Counted from the stretch's first letter, positions 48,186-57,298 are shown. The stretch is 64,000 bases of DNA from Betaproteobacteria bacterium (GCA_016868255.1 VGHN01000007.1:30143-94142), one strand, 5' to 3'. Numbers and translations: made by a program. Notes: generated from the sequence alone by a model not told the origin.

Positions 48186-49196
48186 ATGAAAGCCCTTGTT
48201 TACACCCAGCCCAATGAAGTTCAGATTCAAGAGCGCCCGCTCCCGCAGGCTGCGCCCGGCGAAGTGGTACTGAAAATTGAGGCGGTGGGCATCTGCGGCA
48301 GTGACCTGCATGCGTACCACGGGCAAGATCCGCGCCGCCAGCCGGGCCTGGTGCTGGGCCATGAATTTAGCGGGCAGGTGGTGGAGTCCAACCAGACGCT
48401 GTTTAAGCTGGGGCAGCGCGTGACCGGTAATCCGCTGATCACCTGTGGCGTCTGCGAATACTGCATTTCAGGGCGTAATAATCTGTGCAGTGACCGCACC
48501 ATGGTGGGCATGACCCGCCCCGGTGCTTTTGCGCAGTTCATGAGCATTCCCGCATCTTCCTTAGTGGATATTCCGCAAGAGATGCCCGCCAATGTGGCAG
48601 CACTCACTGAGCCTGCCGCCACGGCCGTGCACGCGATTGCACTGTCGATGCGTCATCTGCATCGGCCGCTTCCGGAATGCAAAACCTTGGTGATTGGTGG
48701 TGGCGCCATTGGCATGTTGTCGGCGTTGTTACTCAAGAGTTACGGCGTGGATCAGCTGACCGTTGCCGAGACGAATGCCCTGCGGCTGGCCTCACTGGAT
48801 CAGCATGTGGGCTGCACCACCGTCAACCCCATCACCACGGAAATTGCCGCGAACAGCATGGATTATGTGATTGATGCGGTGGGCTCCAAAGCCACGCGCA
48901 ATGCCGCGTTTGCGGCGATTAAACCGGGTGGCGTGATCATGCACATTGGCCTGCAAGATTGGGCAAGCGAGATTGATATGCGCAAGCTCACACTGGCCGA
49001 GATCACCCTGCTGGGTACCTACACCTATTCCACCGCTGATCTGCGCGCCACGGTGCAGAAACTCCACGAAGGCGCCTTTGGTGATCTGTCATGGGTGGAA
49101 GAGCGCAAGATGGCCGAGGCCCCCCAGGCCTTTAGTGATCTGCATCATGGCCGCACCCCGTCTGCGAAAGTGCTGTTAATTCCAGAGCCCGCATGA
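48186..49196 (+). CDS. hpsP: Zinc-dependent alcohol dehydrogenase (MDR), HpsP-like
   Basis: 336 aa. Catalytic zinc region GICGSDLHAYHG and GHEFSG; structural zinc cysteines in TCGVCEYCISGRNNLC; Rossmann motif VIGGGAIGMLSALL. Family: sorbitol/threonine dehydrogenase-like MDR enzymes. Third dehydrogenase after the TRAP genes; the hpsN-hpsO-hpsP gene order suggests it acts with the SDR as a DHPS 2-dehydrogenase pair. Separated from the SDR gene by 96 bases. Confidence 0.75.
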   Translation: MKALVYTQPNEVQIQERPLPQAAPGEVVLKIEAVGICGSDLHAYHGQDPRRQPGLVLGHEFSGQVVESNQTLFKLGQRVTGNPLITCGVCEYCISGRNNLCSDRTMVGMTRPGAFAQFMSIPASSLVDIPQEMPANVAALTEPAATAVHAIALSMRHLHRPLPECKTLVIGGGAIGMLSALLLKSYGVDQLTVAETNALRLASLDQHVGCTTVNPITTEIAANSMDYVIDAVGSKATRNAAFAAIKPGGVIMHIGLQDWASEIDMRKLTLAEITLLGTYTYSTADLRATVQKLHEGAFGDLSWVEERKMAEAPQAFSDLHHGRTPSAKVLLIPEPA

Positions 49197-49284
49197 TTCT
49201 TCCGGCGCTTCTCTGCCCGCAATATTCCGCAGAATTCATCAGCCTGTTGATTCAGGCGGCACGTTCACAAAAGACTTCATCAGC

Positions 49285-50274
49285 ATGACCATTCAGGCCG
49301 CCCGCTTCCTAGGCAATCAATCCGTCAGCATTCAAGAGTGGCCGCTGCCCGTTGTTGCGCCCGGCGAGGTGCTGCTGCGCGTTCGGCGCACCGCGCTCTG
49401 CGGCAGCGACATTAAGTTATGGAACAAAGGGTCCACCTGGATCCCGGGGCATGAGATCTTTGGTGTGGTGGATCAGCCCGGTCACGCCTTGCATGGCAAG
49501 CGTTGCTTAGTGTTTATTCCCGTGCACTGCGGCCACTGCACAAGCTGTCTGGCCGGTGACACGCATCTGTGCGAGACCGATTCCGTGTTGGTGGGATGGA
49601 ATCGACACGGCGGCTATGGAGAGGCGCTGAGCGTGCCAGAGCAGTGTCTGCTGCCGGTGCCGGACGATATTTCTGATGACCTAGCACCGCTGCTGCTGGA
49701 TACCATTGGCACCTCGGCCCACGGCATTCGCATGGCCAAGCCCCTGGTACCTGCGGCATGCCCCGTGCTGGTGATGGGCGCCGGGCCCATTGGCCTGGGC
49801 GCCATTCTGGCGCTACAAGACATGGGCTTTACCGATATTTCGGTAAGTGACCCACGGGCGAGCCGCCTGGAATTAGCCATGGAATTCGGTGCCAAGGCAC
49901 ACGCCATTGACGACATGGCCACACGGTTTTCGTTCGTGCTGGAATGCAGCGGCGCGCATGTGGCGCGCAACCGGGCGTTGCATATCGTTCGGCCGCACGG
50001 GGTAGTGCTGCTGTTGGGAGAGAACGATAACCCCTGGACGATTGAAGAGACCAAGCCCATTCGCCGCAAAGACTTCATCATGATGCGCTCGTTTTATTTC
50101 CCGAAGTCAGACTTTGCGCAGAACATTGAGCTCTTGCGCCGTCATCGGCCGCTGTATGCAAGACTGAAGGGTCAGGTTTTTCCACTTGCAGAACTCCCGC
50201 AGATGTTCGCGCGATTCGCCGCAGGCGAGTTAATCAAGCCGCTGTTGAGCGTGGGCCGCGATAGTGCCTTATGA
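49285..50274 (+). CDS. Second zinc-dependent alcohol dehydrogenase (MDR) of the island
   Basis: 329 aa. ALCGSDIKLW and GHEIFG (catalytic zinc), HCGHCTSCLAGDTHLC (structural zinc), VMGAGPIGLGAIL (cofactor). Distinct from the preceding HpsP-like gene. It directly precedes a PfkB kinase and a LacD/YihT-type aldolase, so a polyol- or sugar-type substrate is plausible, for example oxidation of a hexitol or sulfohexitol to a ketose that the kinase then phosphorylates. This is inference. Confidence 0.8.
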   Translation: MTIQAARFLGNQSVSIQEWPLPVVAPGEVLLRVRRTALCGSDIKLWNKGSTWIPGHEIFGVVDQPGHALHGKRCLVFIPVHCGHCTSCLAGDTHLCETDSVLVGWNRHGGYGEALSVPEQCLLPVPDDISDDLAPLLLDTIGTSAHGIRMAKPLVPAACPVLVMGAGPIGLGAILALQDMGFTDISVSDPRASRLELAMEFGAKAHAIDDMATRFSFVLECSGAHVARNRALHIVRPHGVVLLLGENDNPWTIEETKPIRRKDFIMMRSFYFPKSDFAQNIELLRRHRPLYARLKGQVFPLAELPQMFARFAAGELIKPLLSVGRDSAL

Positions 50275-50353
50275 AAATCAGCGCTGATGACGCCGTATGT
50301 TCACACCGTATGAAAATTGCGTTGCAACTACCTTCACTGCTTCGTGATGCGCG

Positions 50354-51355
50354 ATGAGTTCTAGCCCTGTGGTGCCTGCAGTCTCTTTGGTCTGTGTGGG
50401 TCAGGCAGTGTTTGATCATCGCTTTACGGTGGTTCAGATTCCCACTCAGCCCACCAAAGTCTTGGCACACGATTACCTGGGTCTGCCTGGCGGCATGGCC
50501 AGTGGTGCGGCGATTACCGCAGCGCGGCTGGGGGCGCAGGCGCACCTGATCACCCGCATGGGTAACGACCCCATGGCCGATCTGCTCATGCAACGCTTTA
50601 CCGCAGAGGGCATTACATGTGATGCCAGCTGCCGGGTGCCAAACAGCCGCACAGCAGTCTCTTCTGTGGTGATCGATGCGCGTGGTGAGCGGCAGATTAT
50701 TCATGCGCCAACTAATGCCTTTGAGCGCGGTGCGCCACTGACGCCAAATGATTTGGATGTGTTGTTAAAAGAAAGCGCAGCGTCAAGCCGTCCAGAGTCT
50801 GCTACCCAAGGGAACCTTCAAGGCAGCGAATCCCCCACCACAGTGATCGTGTGTGATCCGCGTTGGCCCCAGGGGGCAGCGATGGCATTGCGCTGGGCGC
50901 GTGCGAATCAGCTGCCCAGCGTGCTGGATGCTGACATCGCCCCACCCGAAGTTCTGTTGCCGCTGGTGGCACTCGCGGACTGGGCCATATTTTCAGAGGC
51001 CGCCTTAGACGCTTTCTTCCCCGCACCGACCATCACTGGGCAGTTGCAGCAGGCCTTAGATGCCGGTGCGCGCCATGTCGCCGTCACGCAGGGGGCAAAA
51101 GGGGTGCAGTGGCTGGAGCAGCTCACCCTGTGCCACCTGCCCGCTCTTTCCCTTGCGGTTAAAGACACCACGGGTGCAGGCGATGCATTTCATGGTGCGT
51201 TTGCGGTTGCACTGGGGCAAGGCAAACCGGCACGCGAGTGTGTTGCTTTTGCCAACCATGTGGCCGGACTCAAAGTGGCCAACGGCAACGGGATTCTGGG
51301 CGCGCCCACACTGAAGGAATTAAATCAATCAAGGAACCATCATGACCGTCGGTAA
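50354..51355 (+). CDS. PfkB-family sugar kinase, YihV (sulfofructose kinase)-like
   Basis: 333 aa ribokinase-type kinase. GLPGGMASGAAITAARLGAQ near residue 40, and the catalytic DTTGAGDAFHGAFAVAL near residue 275. From memory of E. coli YihV, similar stretches line up: VLDADIAPPEV, DWAIFSEAAL, VTQGAKGVQWLE. YihV phosphorylates 6-deoxy-6-sulfofructose in sulfoglycolysis. A Ser/Glu/Gln-rich loop (ESAASSRPESATQGNLQGSE) at about residues 140-160 is extra. The end overlaps the aldolase start by 14 bases, so the two are translationally linked. Another ketohexose kinase role is possible. Confidence 0.82.
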   Translation: MSSSPVVPAVSLVCVGQAVFDHRFTVVQIPTQPTKVLAHDYLGLPGGMASGAAITAARLGAQAHLITRMGNDPMADLLMQRFTAEGITCDASCRVPNSRTAVSSVVIDARGERQIIHAPTNAFERGAPLTPNDLDVLLKESAASSRPESATQGNLQGSESPTTVIVCDPRWPQGAAMALRWARANQLPSVLDADIAPPEVLLPLVALADWAIFSEAALDAFFPAPTITGQLQQALDAGARHVAVTQGAKGVQWLEQLTLCHLPALSLAVKDTTGAGDAFHGAFAVALGQGKPARECVAFANHVAGLKVANGNGILGAPTLKELNQSRNHHDRR

Positions 51356-52415
51356 AACCTGGGGGCTTCGCCGCCTGACCAACAAACAGGGCTTTTTCTC
51401 AATGGCGGCGATTGATCAGCGGCCACCGCTGATTAGCTTTATCGCTAAGAAATGCGGCATTCCTGAAGACCAGGTCAGCGTGGCGCAGATTTCAGAACTC
51501 AAAGGCATGCTGGCCCAGGGCTTGGCGCCCCACTGCAGCGCACTCTTAGTCGACCCGGATTATGGCTACGCAGCGGCCGCTGAATTTCTGCGGCCCGACC
51601 GGGGTCTGTTACTCACCTTAGAAGATCATCGTTTTGAAGAGACAGCGCAGGGGCGACTGAGCCAAGACATTCCCAACTGGTCAGTGGATAAGATTCGCCG
51701 TGCGGGAGCGGATGCGGTGAAGGTGCTCGCCTGGTATCGGCCCGATGCGTCTGCAGTGGTGTTAGACCATCAGCACGCCTATGCCAAGCGCGCGGGGGAT
51801 ACCTGCAGCGCGCACGGTATTCCTTACATTCTGGAGTTGCTGGTCTATCCATTCCCGGGCAGCGACAAGAGCTTTACCGATTACCGCGAAGACCCAGAGA
51901 AACAAGCAGACCATGTGATTGAGAGCGTGCGTGAATTTGCTAAGCCCCAGTATCAGGTGGATCTTCTGAAATTAGAAAGCCCGATCGCTGCGCCCCTCTT
52001 GCCCGACCCGCACACTGCAGGCGCCGCCAAGACACAGGCTATTTTTGACCAGATGGGCAAGGCCTGTGGTGGACTGCCGTGGGTCATGTTGTCCGCCGGG
52101 GCGTCTTTTGAAGACTTTAAACAAGCGATGGTCTATGCCTGCCGCGCGGGTGCGTCCGGCTTCTTAGCCGGGCGGGCCCTCTGGGCTGACTTGATCGCGC
52201 CTTATCCGAACCGCACTGCCGTGGTGTCATTGCTTGACTCCACGGGCGGAGCGCGCGTTGCCGAATTACGGGAGATCGTGGCCCAGCACGGCACGCCGTA
52301 TCAGCCCACTTACCCCTGGTCAGTTCCCGATGTGTCAGGGCCCACGGGATCGCCTTCGGCACCCGCATCTAAGGCAGCATCCACCTCGGGCACATCACTC
52401 TCGACAATCCTTTGA
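51342..52415 (+). CDS. LacD/YihT-family class I aldolase (sulfofructose-1-phosphate aldolase-like)
   Basis: 357 aa. [16 protein letters not shown] at the start and the Schiff-base lysine region [10 protein letters not shown] match the LacD/YihT group. [14 protein letters not shown] and [16 protein letters not shown] resemble E. coli YihT closely. The family splits ketohexose phosphates into DHAP and an aldehyde: sulfolactaldehyde for YihT, glyceraldehyde-3-phosphate for LacD. A low-complexity tail ([17 protein letters not shown]) of about 30 residues is extra. If it is YihT-like, its sulfolactaldehyde would feed HpsN and SuyAB in the same locus. Confidence 0.82.
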   Translation: MTVGKTWGLRRLTNKQGFFSMAAIDQRPPLISFIAKKCGIPEDQVSVAQISELKGMLAQGLAPHCSALLVDPDYGYAAAAEFLRPDRGLLLTLEDHRFEETAQGRLSQDIPNWSVDKIRRAGADAVKVLAWYRPDASAVVLDHQHAYAKRAGDTCSAHGIPYILELLVYPFPGSDKSFTDYREDPEKQADHVIESVREFAKPQYQVDLLKLESPIAAPLLPDPHTAGAAKTQAIFDQMGKACGGLPWVMLSAGASFEDFKQAMVYACRAGASGFLAGRALWADLIAPYPNRTAVVSLLDSTGGARVAELREIVAQHGTPYQPTYPWSVPDVSGPTGSPSAPASKAASTSGTSLSTIL

Positions 52416-52424
52416 AGACCGGCC

Positions 52425-52541
52425 AGGGTACACCGCGCCGCGATGGGTCATCTCCATCACCGACATGCCAGAGCCATGCCAGTCCAGCATCTCTTTGGCC
52501 GGCTGGCGATTCATGCAGGTCATATAGATGAGGTAGTTGAC
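52425..52541 (-). pseudogene. Relic of a phosphoserine aminotransferase (serC) N-terminus
   Basis: Read on the minus strand, about 52515-52425 encodes [19 protein letters not shown], almost the textbook N-terminal block of SerC. Upstream residues ([13 protein letters not shown]) do not look like SerC, and the frame leaves SerC similarity after HRG. So it is a fragment of roughly 25-30 residues, between the aldolase gene and suyA. Probably a leftover of recombination when the island was assembled. Confidence 0.65.
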
Positions 52542-52608
52542 ATGGGGGCGCGGCCATCGTACGATTCATTCGAGCATCAAATGGTGCTGCTACTTAACAG
52601 GAGATCAA

Positions 52609-52890
52609 ATGATTCACATAGTCCTTCATGACGCAAAAGATACGGTCGGCGTGGCCGTGGTCGAGGGGATCAAAGCGGGCACCGAGCTCAAGGCCTGGAT
52701 CATGGACGAGGACAAGACCATCACTGTTCGCGCAGTGCAAGACATTCCCATTGGCCACAAGGTTGCCTTAAAGGACATGTCAGTTGGGGACACCGTCTTT
52801 AAATACGGCATTGATATTGGCAAGGTGGTTGCGGCAATCAAGGCCGGCGAACACGCCCATGTCCACAACATCAAAACCAAGCGCTGGTAA
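52609..52890 (+). CDS. suyA: (2R)-sulfolactate sulfo-lyase, small subunit SuyA
   Basis: 93 aa, the length of known SuyA. Strong AGGAG ribosome site before ATG 52609. A SAF-type domain as in the small part of altronate dehydratases: [20 protein letters not shown], then [20 protein letters not shown] with the conserved HVHN. With SuyB it cleaves (R)-3-sulfolactate to pyruvate and sulfite. The SuyB gene follows after 65 bases. The UxaA family also includes altronate and galactarate dehydratases, but the separate small subunit and the TauE neighbour favour SuyA. Confidence 0.88.
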   Translation: MIHIVLHDAKDTVGVAVVEGIKAGTELKAWIMDEDKTITVRAVQDIPIGHKVALKDMSVGDTVFKYGIDIGKVVAAIKAGEHAHVHNIKTKRW

Positions 52891-52955
52891 CCCCATCGGG
52901 TGGCTTTTTAAAGCTGCTTAGCAAGACTCTCTTCGAATTTATTCAAGGATCGAAC

Positions 52956-54131
52956 ATGTCTGTGATTGATAAAAACTCTACTTTCTGGGGATACCGCCGA
53001 GACAACGGTCGTGCGGGTGTCCGTAACCACGTCATTCTGCTGCCGCTGGACGACCTGTCCAACGCCGCATGCGAGGCTGTTGCCACCGCCATCAAAGGCA
53101 CCATGGCCATTCCTCACCCCTATGGCCGCCTGCAGTTCGGTCCCGATCTTGACCTGCACTTCCAGACCCTGATTGGCACGGGCAGCAACCCCAACGTGGC
53201 GGCTGTGGTGGTGATTGGTATTGAAGATGGCTGGACCAAGCGTGTCGTTGACGGCATTGCCAAGACCGGCAAGCCCGTGGTGGGCTTTGGCATTGAAGGC
53301 CATGGCGACCATGACACCATCATGCGCGCTTCTAAAGCCGCTAAAGAATTTGTTCAGTACGCCACAGCGCTGCATCGTGTTGAGTGCCCCATCCAAGACC
53401 TGTGGGTCTCGACCAAGTGCGGCGAATCAGACACCACTTCCGGCTGCGGCGCTAACCCCACCGTGGGTAACGCCTTTGACAAGCTGCACCCCCTGGGCGC
53501 AACGCTGGTCTTTGGCGAGACATCAGAGCTGACCGGCGGCGAGAACATCGTGGCGGCACGCTGCGCCAACGACAAGGTGCGTGAGCGCTTCATGTTCATG
53601 TTTAACCGTTACCAGGACATGATCAACCGCTGGAGAACCACTGACCTGTCAGAGTCCCAGCCCACCAAGGGCAACATCGCGGGCGGTCTGACCACCATCG
53701 AAGAAAAAGCACTCGGCAACATCCAAAAGATCGGTAAGCAGTGCACAGTGGATGGCGTGTTGGATAAGGCAGAAATTCCTTCGCACCCCGGCCTGTGGTT
53801 CATGGACTCCTCTTCAGCAGCGGCTGAAATGGTGACCCTGTGTGCCGCTTCGGGTTATGTCGTGCATTTCTTCCCCACGGGCCAAGGCAACGTGATCGGC
53901 AACCCGATTCTTCCCGTGATCAAGCTCTGCGCAAACCCCCGCACCGTGCGCCTGATGTCCGAGCACATCGATGTGGATTGCTCGGGCCTATTGCAGCGTG
54001 AAATGACACTGGATCAGACCGGTGACAAGCTGCTGGAGTGCATGCTGGCGACCGCTAACGGCCGTTGGACTGCCGCAGAAGCCCTGGGCCACCGTGAGTT
54101 TGTGCTGACACGGATCCACGAGTCTGCTTAA
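52956..54131 (+). CDS. suyB: (2R)-sulfolactate sulfo-lyase, large subunit SuyB
   Basis: 391 aa, close to known SuyB length. UxaA/altronate-dehydratase fold: [20 protein letters not shown] at the start, conserved cysteine blocks [17 protein letters not shown] and QCTVDGVLD, and [20 protein letters not shown]. An AAGGA site precedes ATG 52956. Catalyses release of sulfite from sulfolactate, giving pyruvate: the desulfonation step. A hairpin and a TauE/SafE exporter gene follow directly. Confidence is high in the UxaA family and good in SuyB. Confidence 0.88.
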   Translation: MSVIDKNSTFWGYRRDNGRAGVRNHVILLPLDDLSNAACEAVATAIKGTMAIPHPYGRLQFGPDLDLHFQTLIGTGSNPNVAAVVVIGIEDGWTKRVVDGIAKTGKPVVGFGIEGHGDHDTIMRASKAAKEFVQYATALHRVECPIQDLWVSTKCGESDTTSGCGANPTVGNAFDKLHPLGATLVFGETSELTGGENIVAARCANDKVRERFMFMFNRYQDMINRWRTTDLSESQPTKGNIAGGLTTIEEKALGNIQKIGKQCTVDGVLDKAEIPSHPGLWFMDSSSAAAEMVTLCAASGYVVHFFPTGQGNVIGNPILPVIKLCANPRTVRLMSEHIDVDCSGLLQREMTLDQTGDKLLECMLATANGRWTAAEALGHREFVLTRIHESA

Positions 54132-54189
54132 TTGACAGGCGATCATCGAACCTGATGTTGAGTCTGATTAATTGGCTGTAATGCTGTCG

Positions 54190-54217
54190 ATAAGGGTCAC
54201 CACACGGTGACCCTTAT
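54190..54217 (+). promoter_or_regulatory. Perfect 12-bp hairpin covering the start of the tauE gene
   Basis: Arms ATAAGGGTCACC (54190-54201) and GGTGACCCTTAT (54206-54217) with loop ACAC. The predicted GTG start of the exporter gene (54207-54209) lies in the 3' arm. Only a weak TTATTCTT follows, so it may be a leaky terminator, an mRNA-stabilising hairpin after suyB, or a structure that hides the exporter start. Confidence 0.7.
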
Positions 54218-54950
54218 TCTTGCGGCCTTACTGGTCTTAATGGCCTATGTGGTTTATGGCCTGATTGGTTTTGGCGCCTCGATTGTGGGCATTCCGTTGC
54301 TGGCCCAGATCATTCCCTTAAAGCTTGCCGTGCCGCTGATGCTGATCATGGATCTGGTGTCAGGATTTTTCATGGGCATGCGTAACAAAAAAGACGTGGA
54401 TCGCAAGGAATTGCGCGTGCTGCTGGCCTGGATGGCGGTGGGCATGATCATTGGCGTGACCCTGCTAGTGAACGCGCCAGAGGCTATTTTGCTGGTGCTG
54501 CTGGGTGCATTTGCGCTTTCTCAATCCGGTAAGAACCTGCTGTTAAAACCCAACTTAAAGCCCATTAGTGCGGCCTGGGGTGGTGTCTATTGCACCGTGG
54601 GTGGCATCTTTACCTCGCTCTACGGCACAGGGGGGCCCATTTACGTGGTCTATCTGTCGCGAAAAATCCACGAAGAAGCCAAGCGCCGGGCCACCATGGC
54701 CACGCTTATTTTTCTGTCGGGGTTCGCGCGCCTGGCCCTTTTTCTGATCGCCGGCATCATGCTGCAGGCAGACCTGCTGATTTTTGCGTTGGCTGCATTG
54801 CCCATGAGTTTATTGGGCACTTATGCAGGCAGCCGGCTGCGCAAAAGGCTGAGCCTGGTCCGTATGACTCAGGTGGTCTGGCTGGTGGTGGGGCTTGCGG
54901 GCCTGCTGCTCTTGGCCCGCAATATTCCGAAGCTGGAAAGCTTGTTTTAA
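54207..54950 (+). CDS. TauE/SafE family exporter, probably for sulfite
   Basis: 247 aa, about eight membrane segments; first repeat YGLIGFGASIVGIPLLAQ, second GGIFTSLYGTGGPIYVVYL. Exporters of this family remove sulfite released by sulfonate degradation, and position directly after suyAB supports that. The start is uncertain: GTG 54207 lies inside a perfect hairpin; ATG 54240 would shorten the protein by 11 residues and still leave a first helix. Convergent with the flavoprotein gene. Confidence 0.87.
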   Translation: MTLILAALLVLMAYVVYGLIGFGASIVGIPLLAQIIPLKLAVPLMLIMDLVSGFFMGMRNKKDVDRKELRVLLAWMAVGMIIGVTLLVNAPEAILLVLLGAFALSQSGKNLLLKPNLKPISAAWGGVYCTVGGIFTSLYGTGGPIYVVYLSRKIHEEAKRRATMATLIFLSGFARLALFLIAGIMLQADLLIFALAALPMSLLGTYAGSRLRKRLSLVRMTQVVWLVVGLAGLLLLARNIPKLESLF

Positions 54951-54960
54951 GCCACCTGTT

Positions 54961-56685
54961 TTAAGCCGCTTCTTCCAACACCGTTTCACCGGGCTTCACA
55001 CGCACAAACTTCACGGGCTGCCACTCTAATGCCAGCGCATCGCTCTGCATGCGCACCACCGTAAATTCCGAACTCTCTAGCGCGCCAGTCGTGGGGAAGT
55101 CTTCTCTGAAATGCGCGCCGCGAGAATCCTTGCGCGCCTGAGATGCCAAGGTGATGGCTTTACTGACCGACACCAGATTGCGCAGATTCATCCAATCATG
55201 CCAAGTCAGGTTGTAAGCGCGACTGCTCTGCGCCACCCCCATCTTTAAGAGGTCTGCTTCCAGCACATCCAGATCGGCCTTTGCGCGGGCTAAGCCCTCT
55301 TCGGTACGCAGAATGCCCGCATTGGTCCACATGGTTTCTGACAGCGTGTCACGCACCCGTTCCATGCCGCGCTCTTGATTGGTAAACGGTTTTTCGTGTG
55401 CGGCGATGCTCTGCGCAATTGCGTCTGTGTCAGGCGCACGGTGCGCACTCGCCTCTGGGCTTCTGAGCCACGCGGCCATGGTGTCACCGGCAATACCGCC
55501 AAACACGGTGGAGTTGGCGACGCCGTTACCCCCTAAGCGATTGGCGCCATGCACGCCACCGGTGTCTTCACCGGCTGCGAATAATCCGGGCAATGCGGTG
55601 GAGCAATCCGGGTTAAACATCAGACCGCCCATCATGTAATGCGCGGTGGGGACCACTTCCACCAGGCCACCGGCCAGATCAAAGCCAGAATCCGTACAGC
55701 GCTCGACCATGCCTTTAAACGCCTTACGCACTTTATCGGGCCCCAGGTGCGACATCTGAATATAGACACCGCCGTTGGGACTGCCACGGCCCGCCCGCAT
55801 CTCTGCATAGATCGAGCGCGAGACAATGTCACGTGTGGCACGTTCCGCACGCTCGTTGTAGTTCTGCATGAAGCGCTCTTTGGCGCCGTTGAGCAGGTAG
55901 CCGCCTGCGCCCCGCAGACCCTCTTCAATCACCGTGCCCGTCATGCGGGTGCCCGTGCCTGCCAGAAGGCCCGTGGGATGGAACTGCACCATCTCCATGT
56001 CGCGCAGCGCCAGGCCAGCACGCAGCGCCATGGCCAGGCCGTCACAGCTCTTGTCCCCTGAAGGGGTGTGATATTTGTACATGGTGGGGCCGCCACCGGT
56101 GGCCAGCAGTACCGCTTTGGCCTGCACGAACACGAATTCACCCGTGCGCATATCAATCATCAGCACGCCTGACAGCGACTCGCCGTCTGGCGTTTTAATG
56201 AGTTCAATAGCCCGGTGCTCTTCTAAGCGATTGATACCGCGCGCCCAGACCTGCTCGGCTAAGCGATTAATAATTTCAATGCCGGTGAGATCGCCTTTGT
56301 GCACGGTGCGGTCAAAGGTCTGACCCGCAAACGCCTTCTGATGCACAGTGCCATCGGGATTGCGGTCAAAAAAACATCCCAGCTCGTTTTCGAGTTCGTG
56401 AATGCGTTCAACCGCCTTACTGACCAGCGTCCAGGCTAATTCTTGGTCGGCCAGCCACTTGCTGCCCTCGATCGTGTCCATGAAGTGCCGCTCAACGGAA
56501 TCGCCTTCGGCCAATGCCACGTTGTAGCCACCCTGAACCATGCGCGTGCAGCCACATTTCCCCAGAAGGCCCTTTACCGCAATGGTGATCGACGCATTGG
56601 GCGCGTTTTGGTGGGCGTGGAGCGCTGCAAAGAGGCCCGCACCGCCAGAGCCCAGAATCAGAATATCGGTTTGAATAGTGCGCAT
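54961..56685 (-). CDS. Succinate dehydrogenase/fumarate reductase-like flavoprotein, divergent
   Basis: 574 aa. FAD motif DILILGSGGAGLFAALHA, then TRMVQGGYNVALAEGDS, FHPTGLLAGTG, RGAGGYLLNG, TAHYMMGGLMF and NRLGGNGVANSTVFGG. The histidine that binds FAD covalently in SdhA/FrdA (normally in SHT before the QGG block) is replaced: the segment reads KCGCTRMVQGG. TEG and RGEGG of the active site read EEG and RGAGG. So it is a relative with altered chemistry, probably with non-covalent FAD, resembling thiol:fumarate reductase-type flavoproteins as I recall them. Last gene of the GntR-led operon; one base after the hydratase beta gene. Confidence 0.85.
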   Translation of the reverse strand: MRTIQTDILILGSGGAGLFAALHAHQNAPNASITIAVKGLLGKCGCTRMVQGGYNVALAEGDSVERHFMDTIEGSKWLADQELAWTLVSKAVERIHELENELGCFFDRNPDGTVHQKAFAGQTFDRTVHKGDLTGIEIINRLAEQVWARGINRLEEHRAIELIKTPDGESLSGVLMIDMRTGEFVFVQAKAVLLATGGGPTMYKYHTPSGDKSCDGLAMALRAGLALRDMEMVQFHPTGLLAGTGTRMTGTVIEEGLRGAGGYLLNGAKERFMQNYNERAERATRDIVSRSIYAEMRAGRGSPNGGVYIQMSHLGPDKVRKAFKGMVERCTDSGFDLAGGLVEVVPTAHYMMGGLMFNPDCSTALPGLFAAGEDTGGVHGANRLGGNGVANSTVFGGIAGDTMAAWLRSPEASAHRAPDTDAIAQSIAAHEKPFTNQERGMERVRDTLSETMWTNAGILRTEEGLARAKADLDVLEADLLKMGVAQSSRAYNLTWHDWMNLRNLVSVSKAITLASQARKDSRGAHFREDFPTTGALESSEFTVVRMQSDALALEWQPVKFVRVKPGETVLEEAA

Positions 56686-56686
56686 A

Positions 56687-57298
56687 TCAGGCCTTGACCC
56701 CCAGCAGTTCCAGCACCCGCTGACGCTGATCCGCCGCGTGATGCCGCACCTCTTCATATAGGCTACCGCCATGGCTATCCATGCCCACCAAGAGCGGCCC
56801 GAAGTTACGGATCTTAAAACGCCAGAGTGATTCGGGATTCAGATCATCCAGATCCACATCTTCAATCTGCTCAATCCAGATGGTCTCTAAGGCCGCCGTG
56901 CCACCGATAATCGCCAGATACGCACCGCCCAGTTCTTTAAAGGCCGCCAACGAATCCTCGCGCAGGCCCCCTTTGCCCACCACAAAGCGCACCCCATTTT
57001 GCTGCATCAGGGGGCGCGTGAAGCGCTCCATGCGATCACTGGTGGTCGTGCCAATACAGACGGGCTGATAGCCGGCAGGAAATTCTTTTGAAACAGGCAC
57101 CTTGCGCACATTGGGCGCCGTGTGAATCACTGCATGGCCCGACAGATCAAACTTGGTCTTACGGCCGCGATCAAACATGTGAATCTGGGTGGCGTCGCGA
57201 ATGCCAAATAATGTGTCTTGCAGAGTGACGGTGTCATTGACGCGCAGCTTTCGCACCTGTTCCTCGGTCACTGGCATTGAGAGTTCGTAATGGGCCAT
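56687..57298 (-). CDS. Class I fumarase / tartrate dehydratase, beta subunit
   Basis: 203 aa, the usual beta-subunit length. LRVNDTVTLQDTLFGIRDATQ, HTAPNVRKV, CIGTTTSDRMERF, FVVGKGGLRED and AIIGGTAALET are class I fumarase C-terminal-domain features. With the alpha subunit it forms a 4Fe-4S hydro-lyase acting on malate/fumarate, tartrate or similar C4 acids. Located between the alpha gene (60 bases upstream) and the flavoprotein gene. Confidence 0.9.
   Translation of the reverse strand: MAHYELSMPVTEEQVRKLRVNDTVTLQDTLFGIRDATQIHMFDRGRKTKFDLSGHAVIHTAPNVRKVPVSKEFPAGYQPVCIGTTTSDRMERFTRPLMQQNGVRFVVGKGGLREDSLAAFKELGGAYLAIIGGTAALETIWIEQIEDVDLDDLNPESLWRFKIRNFGPLLVGMDSHGGSLYEEVRHHAADQRQRVLELLGVKA

Noticed and set aside
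52609..54131. Altronate or galactarate dehydratase (UxaA/GarD)
   Set aside because: The separate 93-aa small subunit, the 391-aa large subunit and the adjacent TauE exporter fit SuyAB; no uronate genes are present. Kept as the main alternative.
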